From an uncultured Prevotella sp. (GTDB lineage: Bacteria; Bacteroidota; Bacteroidia; Bacteroidales; Bacteroidaceae): a stretch of DNA of 36,873 nt. The DNA is taken from NCBI GenBank assembly GCA_938028745.1, contig CALIZL010000006.1:1-36873 (forward strand). Reading direction: 5' to 3'. Shown piece after piece: positions 8,296 through 16,956 of the stretch. A program made the position numbers and the translations under genes. How positions within the stretch are numbered: position 1 is the first letter of the stretch; each line of letters begins with the position of its first letter. A model generated the notes under the pieces. It saw only the letters and a list, made by a program, of their open reading frames with translations. It searched no databases and was not told the DNA's origin.

Positions 8296-11200
8296 ATGCC
8301 TAAACCATACCTTATATATAATATGCAAACTTATAAAGAACTAGTGGCAAAGAGCCACGACTATCTGAAATCCCTCGACACAGACAAACTGAACCAGTAC
8401 GAAAAGAAGTTTGTTAAAGAACTGCTTAGCAACAAAGACTCACTTCGCGAGTATTCTTTCGATCGCGACGTCATCGCCAAGATGCCCCTGCTAAACGCCA
8501 CCGCACTGATAAATGGCGGCGGAGCACTGCCCAATTTGTTGCCAACAGAACTGTCGCAGTTGCTGGCTAGCTATCTGCACGAACTGGGTGAGTACTCGCC
8601 CACACGCGGAATATACCGCATAAGCCTGCGCCGGCGCGACTTTAACCTGAAAAATCGGCAAGAGGACATAAAGGAAGCCTACTTCGCTTTCTATGTTTTC
8701 GCACTGCTGGGAGGCGACATCTCGCAACTTGCACGCGGACAGTACCAAGTGAAAGACTGGGACTACGGCAACCCGTCTTTCGAACATGTGATAACCGCTT
8801 ACTTGTTGGCAAACAACCAAACCGCCATACAAGCCGCGCGCGAAGTGCTTACCAGCGAAAACAACGTGGGCATACTTACACACGCCCTGATACGAAGCAT
8901 TGAGCGAACAAACATAGAAGAACTGCACACACTGCTGTTGCAAACCCTGAAAGCGGCACAACTGCAAGAGGGATTAAGGCAAAGCATCGTTGAAACAGGC
9001 GACGAATGCAACCTCGCTTTCTTCGAACGGCTGCTGCAAATCATCGACCAAGAAAACATGTTGCGCTTCGCCTCGGTAAGGCGTTCGGTACAAGTGTGGG
9101 CCGGCTTAGGCTATGAAGAAATAGAAGATAAAGACATCAAGACCATATTTAACGCCATACGCACATTCTTCCGCAACCCCGAAATGCGCGAAGAGGCCTA
9201 TCGCGGCGACAACCCCTTGCTGGTGTACGTGGCACTTTATACGGCTGGTCTTGACGATTACGAACAGAGCGAGCGGGCCGCACTGAACCTCATCGACGGC
9301 CAATACCCGCAGCAAGTGCGCGTGGCAGCCATATATTACCTGTATCGCAGCGACAACTTCGAGGGCGAAAAGCATCTCGAACTGTTGTGCCGACACCTCG
9401 ACGACAAGTATGTGCTTGCCTTTACGGTGAACATGCTAAATAGTTCCGAACGATTTGGAATGGTAGATCGTGGCGACTTTGCCCGCCTATCAGACAGCGA
9501 ACATGCGCTGTACCTGCAACTCTTCGACACCGTTTACGAGTGGCATAAGGGCTTAAAGGCTAACGAAACCTTGCGTTATGGCGGTTTTGAATGGTTTGCC
9601 TTGAACACAGGGACATCTACCACTACCGACGTGCTGTGGTATCTGGCCGCCCGACTGGGCGAACAAAGCTGCATCGACCGTTTCCTTACGATGAAACAAC
9701 CTGCGTATTATGTGCACTGCATGAACGATTACAGCTGGGGCAGCAACAAAAAACGCGTGCCATTAACGGCTTTCATCGAAGATTTCTTCCCCAAAGGCAG
9801 CGCCGAATGCCGTGCGCAGTTTGTGGTTAACAACCTTGTGGCGATGGAAAGCGACAAGTTTAAACGCTTTGTAGCAATTGGACCTAAGCAAACTTACAAC
9901 GAGGCGCAGATAAAAACACTAGAAAATAAGTTGAAGTCGAAGGTGTCTACCACGCGCCAACGCGTTATAGCCATGCTCTTGTGGCTGCCAGACGAACAGC
10001 TCATTGAGAGCTATACGCGCATACAAAAGCTGAAAGCACCCGACATTGAAGGCTCGTTGAGCGAGTTGCGCGAGGGGTCGCCTGCTTTGGCTAAGGCCTT
10101 CGGACCGCCCACAACGCAAACCACAGGCCAAGCCATGAAGGCATATCCCGGTGAAGAAGGCGGCTACGGACTGTACACCCCCGTAGAAATTGCCGAACCC
10201 GAAGTGCCCAACCCCTTTAACAGTGCGCCCCAAGGCGGGCTGAAAGGCATGCTCTCGAAGATTACGGGAAAGGATAACACACCCGACATAAGCGGCATTT
10301 TTGCCTATACCTACGAGCAAATGCACGACCTTTACCTAAAAATGGAGGCCATTATAGATGCCAATGCCGACAAACAATATAAGGACAGGTGGAACGACGA
10401 CCGTGTGTTGGGCGACAGATACCTAGCGTACACAAGCAAAGAGGGCGGTTATGATAGTCTGCCTTTCCCCGAATTGTGGGAACAATTCTTTGAAGAAAGC
10501 GGCATAAAAGACGAAGAACTGTATGGCTTATACCTAATGGTCGAATGGATTGGTAGGGATGACAACTTCTTGAAACTCGACTTGCCCAACTATCCCCTTA
10601 CGTCCAAGCAAAGAGGTGGGGAAATGAAGTACCGCTCGCATTTTAGAGAGGTGATAGAAGGCCGCTTTTATAAGGTGCGCGAGCAACGCCCCGAATTGTT
10701 CTTCGAGCCTTCTTACCTCATGTCGTCGCTTTTCTACTTCTTCTGCAACGAGAAAAAGATTGTGCGGAAAACAAAGTATAGCACCTATATTTACCCCATA
10801 TCATCTTGCACGCCGCTAAACGGAGCAATGCAAACAATGACGCAAACCTGGCGCACAGACGAAGAGTTTGCCCGTTGTTCAAACCTCTTGTTGGCCATCA
10901 GTCGCAAGTTTTATCTTGAAGACGACGAGAAGGACAGGAGCAACTATCGGCTCCCGCCACTCATGGCTGCGCGAATGAACCTCGAAGGTAGGCTCACCGA
11001 CGACCAGCTCATGCAGATGTTGATGGCCGAAAAGGGCGGTATGTTGGAGAGTGCAACCTTTGCCGTGTACTACGACAGCGACTATCGGCGCAAGCCCCAA
11101 TGGGATTTGACACCCCAAAAATCACGTTACGACAAGGCCGTGTACGAGCATTTGCGCAACGTGGTTAACCGCATTGCCAACCATTTGTTCGATATTGAGC

Positions 11201-13248
11201 TCACAAGGCGCAATGCACCCACGCCCGCAACCAACCTCTTGACTGGCAGCTATCGCAGCAAGGTGGTGCTATGGGGCACGGCCAACCTGCAAAAGGCCAT
11301 GGCCGCACTGGGCAAAGAGCATCTGGTGCGCGATTATAGCGGCAAAGAAAAGCGCGCCGTGCTTACCTCGTGTATCGTGCATTGCTATCCATTAGACACC
11401 GATACGCCCGACATGCTTAAAGGCATTGATGCTGCCCGACTGGTGGAATTGGCCTTCTTCGCCCCACAGTGGATGGATCTGGTGCGCCAACACCTCAATT
11501 GGAAGGGCTTCGACGAGGCTTATTACTACTTCGTGGCGCACACCAAAGAGAGCGACAGCGAAGAAAAGCGGGCAACAATAGCCCTTTACACCGACCTCGC
11601 ACCCGAAGACCTGGCCGATGGCGCTTTTGATGCGCGCCTGTTTAACGAGGCTTTTAAGAAGGTTGGAAAGAAAAACTTCGCCCTGTTCTACGATGCGGCT
11701 AAGTACATGGGCAGCAGCAATTATCATGGTCGTGCACGTCGTTTTGCCGATGTTACGCAAGGCTTGATAAAAGAAAAGCAGCTGATGGAGCAGATAGACA
11801 AGACGCGCAACAAAGACGCATTGTGCGCCTTGGGTCTTGTGCCGCTGCCAAAGAAGAATATAGACACGGCCTTGCTGAAACGCTACAAGCGCATTCAGGC
11901 GTTCTTGAAAGAAAGCAAGCAGTTTGGTGCGCAACGTCAGGCATCCGAGAAACGAACGGTTGAGATTGCCTTGATAAACCTTGCTCGTTCGGCTGGATAC
12001 GACGACGTGATACAGCTCGTGTGGCGCATGGAAGGCCATTTGGTGGCCGATAAGAAGGCTCTGCTCGACGGCATGGAGGCCGAAGGCTACCTTATCCGCG
12101 TTGAAATTGCGCCCGATGGCACTAACAAAGTGGTGATAGAGAAAGACGACAAGCCGCTGAAATCGGTGCCAACGAAGTTGAAGAAGAACGCCACTTACCT
12201 GGAAGTGAACCAAACGCACAAGGAGTGGACACTGCAATATCGTAGGGCACGCGAGATTTTTGAAGACATGATGCGCCAGCAAACAACCATCATGCCTGCC
12301 GATGCTGCCGTTATCGAGGCCAATCCCATCGTGGCTCCGCTATTTGCCAAGCTGCTTGTACAGCAGCACGACCACATGGGACTGTATGCCGAGGGTAAGC
12401 TGCACACGCTGGATGGCGAACAAACCATCGACCCCGAAACGCCGCTAACCATCGTGCACCCCTATCATTTGCACGCATCGGGCAAGTGGGCGGCATGGCA
12501 GAGCCGACTGTTCGAGATGCGATTGGTACAACCCTTTAAGCAGGTGTTCCGCGAATTGTATGTGCCCATCGAAGAAGAGGCCGACAAAAACGAAAGCCGC
12601 CGTTACAGCGGTTATCAGATACAAGTGCGCCAAACGTTGGCAACGTTGCGCTCGCGTGGATGGGTGGCCGACTACGAGGAGGGCCTTCGCAAGGTGTTCC
12701 ATAAGCAAGGGGTGGTGGTTTCGCTTTATGCGCGGGCCGATTGGTTCAGTCCGTCAGACATCGAGGCGCCTGCCATTGAGTATGTTCGCTTTGACAGAAC
12801 GCGCGGCATAGAGCCTTTACACATTGCCGATGTCGACCCTGTGCTGTACAGCGAGGTGATGCGCGATGTTGATTTGGCTGTAAGTATCGCCTTCGTTGGC
12901 GGTGTAGACCCCGAAACGGGTCAGTCTACGCGCGAGCTTAGGGCGGCAATTGTTCGCTGTACGACCGAGATGCTCAAGCTTAACAACGTGCGTGTGGATG
13001 GCAATTTTGCCTTTATCGAGGGCACTTTGGCCGACTACACCGTGCATTTGGGTTCTGCCAACGTGCGCCAGCAGGGCGGAAAAGAAATTCCCATCGTTCC
13101 TGTGCATAGCTCGCAACGCGGTAAACTTTACCTGCCTTTCGTTGACGAAGACCCGAAGACGGTTGAAATCGTGTCGAAGGTGGTGCTGTTGGCCGAAGAC
13201 AATAAGCTGAAAGACCCCACTATCTTGCAGTGGATTGAGCGGAGATAG
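8296..13248 (+). CDS. Giant DUF4132-domain protein (MolR/YehI type)
   Basis: The molecular role is unknown. Escherichia coli relatives are MolR and YehI, and MolR was linked only loosely to molybdate metabolism. The 1650-residue protein has no signal or membrane segment. The first ~1000 residues look all-helical, like HEAT-type repeats. The middle part (about 850-1150) carries the conserved block LAFFAPQWMDLVRQHLNWKG. The DUF4132 core lies near 1290-1480, with the hallmark IVHPYHLHASGKWAAWQSRL and then VQPFKQVFRELYVP. The C-terminus (about 1540-1650) carries NNVRVDGNFAFIEGTLADY, HLGSANV and VVLLAEDNKLKDPTI, typical of proteins in this family. The length is at the long end for the family. An alternative start is the ATG at 8323 (MQTYKELVAK). 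No AAA+ MoxR, VWA or SWIM-domain partner is near; its only likely partner is the small gene 41 nt upstream. Confidence 0.85.
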   Translation: MPKPYLIYNMQTYKELVAKSHDYLKSLDTDKLNQYEKKFVKELLSNKDSLREYSFDRDVIAKMPLLNATALINGGGALPNLLPTELSQLLASYLHELGEYSPTRGIYRISLRRRDFNLKNRQEDIKEAYFAFYVFALLGGDISQLARGQYQVKDWDYGNPSFEHVITAYLLANNQTAIQAAREVLTSENNVGILTHALIRSIERTNIEELHTLLLQTLKAAQLQEGLRQSIVETGDECNLAFFERLLQIIDQENMLRFASVRRSVQVWAGLGYEEIEDKDIKTIFNAIRTFFRNPEMREEAYRGDNPLLVYVALYTAGLDDYEQSERAALNLIDGQYPQQVRVAAIYYLYRSDNFEGEKHLELLCRHLDDKYVLAFTVNMLNSSERFGMVDRGDFARLSDSEHALYLQLFDTVYEWHKGLKANETLRYGGFEWFALNTGTSTTTDVLWYLAARLGEQSCIDRFLTMKQPAYYVHCMNDYSWGSNKKRVPLTAFIEDFFPKGSAECRAQFVVNNLVAMESDKFKRFVAIGPKQTYNEAQIKTLENKLKSKVSTTRQRVIAMLLWLPDEQLIESYTRIQKLKAPDIEGSLSELREGSPALAKAFGPPTTQTTGQAMKAYPGEEGGYGLYTPVEIAEPEVPNPFNSAPQGGLKGMLSKITGKDNTPDISGIFAYTYEQMHDLYLKMEAIIDANADKQYKDRWNDDRVLGDRYLAYTSKEGGYDSLPFPELWEQFFEESGIKDEELYGLYLMVEWIGRDDNFLKLDLPNYPLTSKQRGGEMKYRSHFREVIEGRFYKVREQRPELFFEPSYLMSSLFYFFCNEKKIVRKTKYSTYIYPISSCTPLNGAMQTMTQTWRTDEEFARCSNLLLAISRKFYLEDDEKDRSNYRLPPLMAARMNLEGRLTDDQLMQMLMAEKGGMLESATFAVYYDSDYRRKPQWDLTPQKSRYDKAVYEHLRNVVNRIANHLFDIELTRRNAPTPATNLLTGSYRSKVVLWGTANLQKAMAALGKEHLVRDYSGKEKRAVLTSCIVHCYPLDTDTPDMLKGIDAARLVELAFFAPQWMDLVRQHLNWKGFDEAYYYFVAHTKESDSEEKRATIALYTDLAPEDLADGAFDARLFNEAFKKVGKKNFALFYDAAKYMGSSNYHGRARRFADVTQGLIKEKQLMEQIDKTRNKDALCALGLVPLPKKNIDTALLKRYKRIQAFLKESKQFGAQRQASEKRTVEIALINLARSAGYDDVIQLVWRMEGHLVADKKALLDGMEAEGYLIRVEIAPDGTNKVVIEKDDKPLKSVPTKLKKNATYLEVNQTHKEWTLQYRRAREIFEDMMRQQTTIMPADAAVIEANPIVAPLFAKLLVQQHDHMGLYAEGKLHTLDGEQTIDPETPLTIVHPYHLHASGKWAAWQSRLFEMRLVQPFKQVFRELYVPIEEEADKNESRRYSGYQIQVRQTLATLRSRGWVADYEEGLRKVFHKQGVVVSLYARADWFSPSDIEAPAIEYVRFDRTRGIEPLHIADVDPVLYSEVMRDVDLAVSIAFVGGVDPETGQSTRELRAAIVRCTTEMLKLNNVRVDGNFAFIEGTLADYTVHLGSANVRQQGGKEIPIVPVHSSQRGKLYLPFVDEDPKTVEIVSKVVLLAEDNKLKDPTILQWIERR

Positions 13249-13325
13249 CAACATCGGGCGGGTGTGAACAGCCCCGAAAGCGTGCTGCCCACAGCTTATC
13301 TTGGCAATGTTGGGTAATAATAAGT

Positions 13326-13493
13326 GGTGTGCTTGACCGCAAAATGCGTACTACGCCCAAGAAACTAGGAAATTGTAATACCTATGCGTAGGGTGTGCTT
13401 GCCTCTAAAAAGTGTACTACGTCCAAGGACAAGCCTTTATGTTCTACGGCTTCGCTTTGTGTGCTTGCCCCTAAAAAGTGTACTACGCCCAAG
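13326..13493 (+). repeat. Three ~36-bp direct repeats at 66-bp spacing
   Basis: Copies start at 13326, 13392 and 13458. They share GTGTGCTTG, then an A-rich stretch, then GTACTACG and CCAAG. The sequence between copies is not conserved although the spacing is exactly 66 bp both times, the same period as the neighbouring array. Confidence 0.8.
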
Positions 13494-13593
13494 TTGCCAA
13501 GCCTAGCAATTAAATGGAAAAGAGCCATATCAAACCCTGTATGAGGGTGTTGATGTGGCTCTTTTCATTGGGTTTAAACGCATCTAAACTCCA

Positions 13594-13878
13594 TGTTTTA
13601 TGCCCATGCCCTCTGCACTACAATACTGCTGCCTTGCTTAAAGGTGTTCCTACGTTCCGTGTTTTATGCAGATGCCCTCTGCACTACAACACAGGCACCT
13701 TGCTTAAATTTGCTCCTACGTTACGTGTTTTACGCTGATGCCCTCTGCACTACACAGCAGCTGCCTTGTTTAAAGCTGTTCCAACGTTCCATGTTTTACG
13801 TTGATGCCCTCTGCACTACAACACAGCTGCCTTGCTTAAATTTGCTCCTACGTTTCGTGTTTTACGCTGATGCCCTCC
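13594..13878 (+). repeat. 66-bp tandem array, 4 full copies plus a partial one
   Basis: Units start at 13594, 13660, 13726, 13792 and 13858, a constant 66-bp period. All begin TGTTTTA(T/C)G and carry ATGCCCTCTGCACTAC (truncated in the last). Copies 2 and 4 are more alike in their second half (TTAAATTTGCTCCTACG) than either is to copies 1 and 3, hinting at a two-unit duplication. The period is 22 codons, so one plus frame stays open across the array (13593-13898, recurrent peptide FYADALCTTTQ). No start signal, domain or export signal supports a gene. Confidence 0.88.
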
Positions 13879-13912
13879 GTTTTGTTTGGGTTTTGTAAAG
13901 TAATCAGCGTAA

Positions 13913-14560
13913 ATTTTAACATTATGAGTGCCATTTTTGTCCACCAACAACTCACTCGGTTGCAAATTTTCAATTCTCGCGCGAGTTTCTTTGTTGCCAA
14001 TCGAGGTGTAAGCCTTCATCATTGGCGGGCTCATTTTGTGCATGTTAATGCAAACCTACTACAAAGAAATATGCTATTTGCAGCAAAAACACGGCTATTT
14101 GCAGCAAAACACCTTGCAATATGCCGCTAAATGCGTTGCGTTTTGCCGCTAAATGCAGTGCAATTTGGTGCTAAATGCAGTGCAATTTGGTGCTAATCGC
14201 AGTGCGTTTTGCTGCTAAATGTACGGCTAAATGCTGCTAATCGCAAGGCGTTTTGCATATATACGCATTGCGAATTGCATATTTATCGCTTTCTTTTCTA
14301 CATGGAAGTGCGTGCAGGCTATGGTAAAAAGGCACTTTTTGCGTGCAATTTAGTGGCAAAATGCAGGTAATTGGGCTTGCAAAAAACACAACCCATCGGC
14401 CAAATAGAAAGGCAAAATGGTGCTAAATGCAGGCTGTATTCTTAAAAATGGACTAAAAACGAAACGTGCAAGGTAGAAAAATGCCGCTATTTTTCTGCTT
14501 TTTGGGCTTGTTTTTCGCTAGAATGGGGTGGTGGGGAGGGTGTAGTTTGTAAATAAAAAG
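13913..14560 (+). repeat. Dispersed non-coding element, copy A
   Basis: This is one of three related ~0.6-kb elements in the window, all in the same orientation. It starts with ATTTTAACATTATGAGTGC, identical in all copies. It continues with a CTCGCG-containing block near 13975, a core of about 22-bp iterations built on GCTAAATGCAGTGC (14120-14290), a distal block (TAATTGGGCTTGCAAAAA, then AGAAAGGCAAAATGGTGC) and TTTTTCGCTAGAA (14511-14523), and it ends near AAATAAAA. The terminal hairpin of copies B and C is lost here, so this copy looks the most decayed. A 9-bp array follows directly. Confidence 0.75.
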
Positions 14561-14571
14561 CAAATGCTTTT

Positions 14572-14735
14572 AGTTGTTCTAGTGTTTTAGTTATCCTAGG
14601 TTTTCTAGTTATTCTAGGTTTTCTAGTTATCCTAGGTTTTCTAGTTATTCTAGGTTTTCTAGTTATTCTAGGTTTTCTAGTTATTCTAGGTTTTCTAGCT
14701 ATTCTAGTGTTTCTAGTTATTCTAGGCATCCTAGC
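14572..14735 (+). repeat. 9-bp tandem array (AGKTWTYCT type)
   Basis: Nonamers alternate mainly between AGGTTTTCT and AGTTATTCT, giving a higher 18-bp period and about 18 units. On the minus strand an open frame reads repeated TRKPRI because the unit is a multiple of three. The array joins the distal end of copy A, and its reverse complement recurs at 22632-22872. Confidence 0.85.
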
Positions 14736-14737
14736 AA

Positions 14738-14791
14738 TTTAACAACATTAGGCCTGCTCGTTCATCGGTGGTGCGCAGCCATCTTTTCACC
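14738..14791. repeat. 54-bp conserved module, left inverted copy
   Basis: It begins TTTAACAACATTAGG and ends in CATCTTTTCACC. Its reverse complement at 22573-22626 differs at only three of 54 positions. It always lies between a 9-bp array and a CACCTTTTC/GGTGAAAA array. Confidence 0.85.
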
Positions 14792-14890
14792 CTTTCACCC
14801 TTTCACCTTTAAAGGCGCAGCCATCTTTTCACCCTTTCACCCTTTCACCTTTAAAGGCGCAGCCATCTTTTCATCCTTTCACCCTTTCCC
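14773..14890 (+). repeat. 42-bp tandem repeat, about 2.8 copies
   Basis: Units start at 14773, 14815 and 14857, each GCGCAGCCATCTTTTCA followed by CCCTTT-rich sequence and CCTTTAAAG. Within the unit are shorter CACCCTTT octamers, the same sequence family (reverse complement) as the array at 22503-22581. Confidence 0.85.
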
Positions 14891-14952
14891 CTTTAATAGA
14901 TGGCTCACGCCTTCAAGGCATTTGGCTTAACTCCTTAACTCCTTAACTCCTT

Positions 14953-14984
14953 AAAAAAAATCCCCACAGCGCAGGCTGCGGGGA
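14953..14984 (-). terminator. Rho-independent terminator of tsf
   Basis: Read on the minus strand, TCCCCGCAGC pairs with GCTGTGGGGA (hairpin 14961-14984, one G-U pair) and is followed by eight T (14960-14953). It lies about 75 nt beyond the tsf stop and closes the rplM-rpsI-rpsB-tsf unit. Confidence 0.92.
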
Positions 14985-15057
14985 CTCTATAAAATGAAAA
15001 AATCTCACAAAGAGCGTTGAAACCGAAGTTTACAAATCGCAGATTGGAGTTTGGTTC

Positions 15058-16050
15058 TTATTCGGCACGGAGCGTAAAGCGGGTGAAGGCCACAACGGTG
15101 AGGTCCTTGTCGGCTGCTTTAAGGTACTGTGCTACGGTGAGTTTAGAGTCTTGGATGAACTCTTGTTCAAGCAGACAGCTCTCTTTAAAGAACTTGGCCA
15201 TACGTCCCTTGGCGATGTTGTTCACCATCTCTACGGGCAGTGCGGCAGCCTTCTCTTCTGCCACTTCTTTCTTGATGCGGCGGATTTCGTCGGCTTGTGC
15301 CTCAGTTATTTCACCTTTGGCAATGCCTTCGGCGATATGTTCCTCGTTTTCGGCAATGTAAAGGTTGAAACCAGCCTTCTTCAAGGCAGCTTGTACAGCC
15401 TTTTCCACTTGCTCTTCCTTGGTTTTTTCGATAGCCACTTTCAGCTCTTCGTCCTTAACCGACTGGGGAACGCTGGCCTCATCCAATGCGATGGGCTTCA
15501 TTGCAGCCACTTGCATGGTAACAGCGTGACCCTCTTCGGCAGCAGGCTTGTTGGTTTGAACCATCGTGCAGAGCAAGTTCTTGTTCATGTGGTTGTAGGT
15601 GTAGATGTTTTCGCCCTCGATAAAGTTGTAGCCATCGAGTTCCATCTTCTCGCCGGTGATGCCCGAACGAGCAATAACGGCATCTTCAACCTTTGTGCCA
15701 TCGGCCAACGTAAGGGCTTTCACCTCGTCTATGTTCTTGGCCTTAGCCGCAACGGCAGCATCGAGGATGTCTTGCGTAAGCTGAATGTAGTCTTTTCCAT
15801 TAGCCACGAAGTCGGTTTCGCACTTCAAGGCGATGATTGCGCCAAATCCGTTTTCAGCCTTCACGAGCACACATCCGTTAGCGGTCTCGCGGTCTGAACG
15901 CTTGGCGGCGATGGCCTGACCCTTAGCGCGGATAATCTCTATTGCTTTCTCGATGTCGCCACCGGTTTCGTCGAGTGCTTTCTTACAATCTGCCAAACCA
16001 GCACCGGTGAGTTTGCGCAGCTTTTGTACGTCTGCTATTGAAACAGCCAT
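15058..16050 (-). CDS. tsf: Elongation factor Ts
   Basis: EF-Ts is the guanine-nucleotide exchange factor that recycles EF-Tu from GDP to GTP form during translation. The 330-residue protein begins with the family's UBA-like domain (MAVSIADVQKLRKLTGAGLADCKKALDE; the pattern LRxxTGAGxxDCKKAL is diagnostic) and carries the EF-Ts core segment ALKCETDFVANGKDY (about 75-90), where the TDFV loop inserts next to the EF-Tu Mg site. A second dimerisation-type repeat and the late block QEFIQDSKLTVAQYL, typical of the C-terminus, follow. The length matches Bacteroidales EF-Ts. It lies 90 nt after rpsB, with a terminator-like hairpin in the gap. Confidence 0.98.
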   Translation of the reverse strand: MAVSIADVQKLRKLTGAGLADCKKALDETGGDIEKAIEIIRAKGQAIAAKRSDRETANGCVLVKAENGFGAIIALKCETDFVANGKDYIQLTQDILDAAVAAKAKNIDEVKALTLADGTKVEDAVIARSGITGEKMELDGYNFIEGENIYTYNHMNKNLLCTMVQTNKPAAEEGHAVTMQVAAMKPIALDEASVPQSVKDEELKVAIEKTKEEQVEKAVQAALKKAGFNLYIAENEEHIAEGIAKGEITEAQADEIRRIKKEVAEEKAAALPVEMVNNIAKGRMAKFFKESCLLEQEFIQDSKLTVAQYLKAADKDLTVVAFTRFTLRAE

Positions 16051-16081
16051 AATATATTCCTTTTTCTTTTTTGTTGTGTTG

Positions 16082-16130
16082 AAAAAAAGAAGCGGCGCGG
16101 GTGGTCAACGTCGTGCCCCTTTGCCGCTTC
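16082..16130 (-). terminator. Terminator-like hairpin between rpsB and tsf
   Basis: On the minus strand, GAAGCGGC (16130-16123) pairs perfectly with GCCGCTTC (16096-16089) and is followed directly by seven T (16088-16082). The 26-nt loop can pair further (GGGG with a C-rich part). It lies 32 nt before the tsf start, so it may act as a partial terminator or attenuator that lowers tsf relative to rpsB. Confidence 0.75.
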
Positions 16131-16140
16131 ATATTGTTTG

Positions 16141-16956
16141 TTAGGCCTCTTCTTTGGTTTCTTCGGCTACTTCGGCCTCTGCCTTCGGTTCGGCCTTGCG
16201 TGCCTTTTTCGATGCACGTGGAGCCTCTTCGGCTTGTTCGGCAGCCGCTTTCTCGTCGGCTTTCTCTACCTTACGCTCTTCCAAACCTTCGGCGATGGCA
16301 GCGCAGCAGGCGTTGAGTACCACCTCGATGCTGTCTTTTGCGTCGTCGTTAGCAGGGATAACGAAGTCGATGTCGCGTGGGTTCGAGTTCGTGTCGACCA
16401 TTGCGAACACGGGAATACCCAAGCGCTTAGCCTCTTTAACGGCGATAGCCTCCTTCATGACGTCTACCACGAAGAGGGCGCTAGGCAAGCGAGTGAGGTC
16501 GGCGATAGAGCCAAGGTTCTTCTCTAGTTTGGCGCGTTGGCGCGTTACTTGTAGCAACTCGCGCTTAGAGAGGTTGGCAAATGTACCGTCGCTCATCAGC
16601 TTATCGATGTTTGTCATTTTCTTCACAGCCTTACGAATGGTTGGGAAGTTGGTGAGCATACCGCCCGGCCAACGTTCGATAACGTAAGGCATGTTTACGC
16701 TAGCGGCTTTTTCGGCCACAACGTCCTTAGCTTGTTTTTTAGTAGCGACAAACAGGATGCGCTTTCCCGACTTAGCTATTTGTTTGAGAGCTTCGGCAGC
16801 CTCGTCAACCTTAGCCACAGTTTTGTGGAGGTCGATGATATGGATGCCGTTGCGTTCCATGAAGATGTAGGGAGCCATTGCGGGGTTCCACTTGCGGCGG
16901 AGGTGTCCGAAATGGCAACCGGCCTGTAACAGTTGGTCAAAGTTTGTTCTTGACAT
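16141..16956 (-). CDS. rpsB: 30S ribosomal protein S2
   Basis: S2 is a late-assembling protein of the small ribosomal subunit, near the S1 site. The 271-residue product starts MSRTNFDQLLQAGCHFGHLRRKWNPAM, the S2 N-terminal signature, followed by PYIFMERNGIHIIDLHKT and by the second signature region (PDALFVVD-like LPSALFVVDVMKEAIAVKEA; GIPVFAMVDTNSNP; DFVIPANDDA). After about residue 225 it has an Ala/Glu/Lys-rich tail of about 45 residues, probably disordered and common in this phylum. The ATG at 16956 was chosen over an in-frame ATG at 17013 because it begins exactly at the conserved N-terminus. A 234-nt gap with a long-range stem separates it from rpsI. Confidence 0.98.
   Translation of the reverse strand: MSRTNFDQLLQAGCHFGHLRRKWNPAMAPYIFMERNGIHIIDLHKTVAKVDEAAEALKQIAKSGKRILFVATKKQAKDVVAEKAASVNMPYVIERWPGGMLTNFPTIRKAVKKMTNIDKLMSDGTFANLSKRELLQVTRQRAKLEKNLGSIADLTRLPSALFVVDVMKEAIAVKEAKRLGIPVFAMVDTNSNPRDIDFVIPANDDAKDSIEVVLNACCAAIAEGLEERKVEKADEKAAAEQAEEAPRASKKARKAEPKAEAEVAEETKEEA

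Larger units (their letters stand above)
13249..15057. other. 1.8-kb repeat-rich intergenic block I
   Basis: No ordinary gene is supported. In order it holds three 36-bp copies spaced 66 bp apart (13326-13493), a 66-bp tandem array (13594-13878), dispersed element copy A (13913-14560), a 9-bp array (14572-14735), a 54-bp conserved module (14738-14791), a 42-bp tandem repeat (14773-14890), a short CTCCTTAA run (14930-14952) and the tsf terminator. Short open frames exist only because several repeat units are multiples of three. Confidence 0.8.

Noticed and set aside
13593..13898. Plus-strand ORF of 101 codons over the 66-bp array
   Set aside because: The open frame follows from the 66-bp period. 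There is no signal peptide, domain or promoter. Kept as a finding about the repeat, not as a gene.
14109..14290. Plasmid-type replication origin (iterons)
   Set aside because: Iterations resemble iterons, but no replication initiator gene is present and the surrounding genes are chromosomal.
14487..14729. Minus-strand ORF of Thr-Arg-Lys-Pro-Arg-Ile repeats
   Set aside because: It is a translation of the nonamer array plus the end of element A, low-complexity throughout.
13249..15057. Insertion sequence or transposon with transposase
   Set aside because: No transposase, integrase or reverse transcriptase frame was found in any of the repeat blocks, so the elements are described as non-coding repeats.
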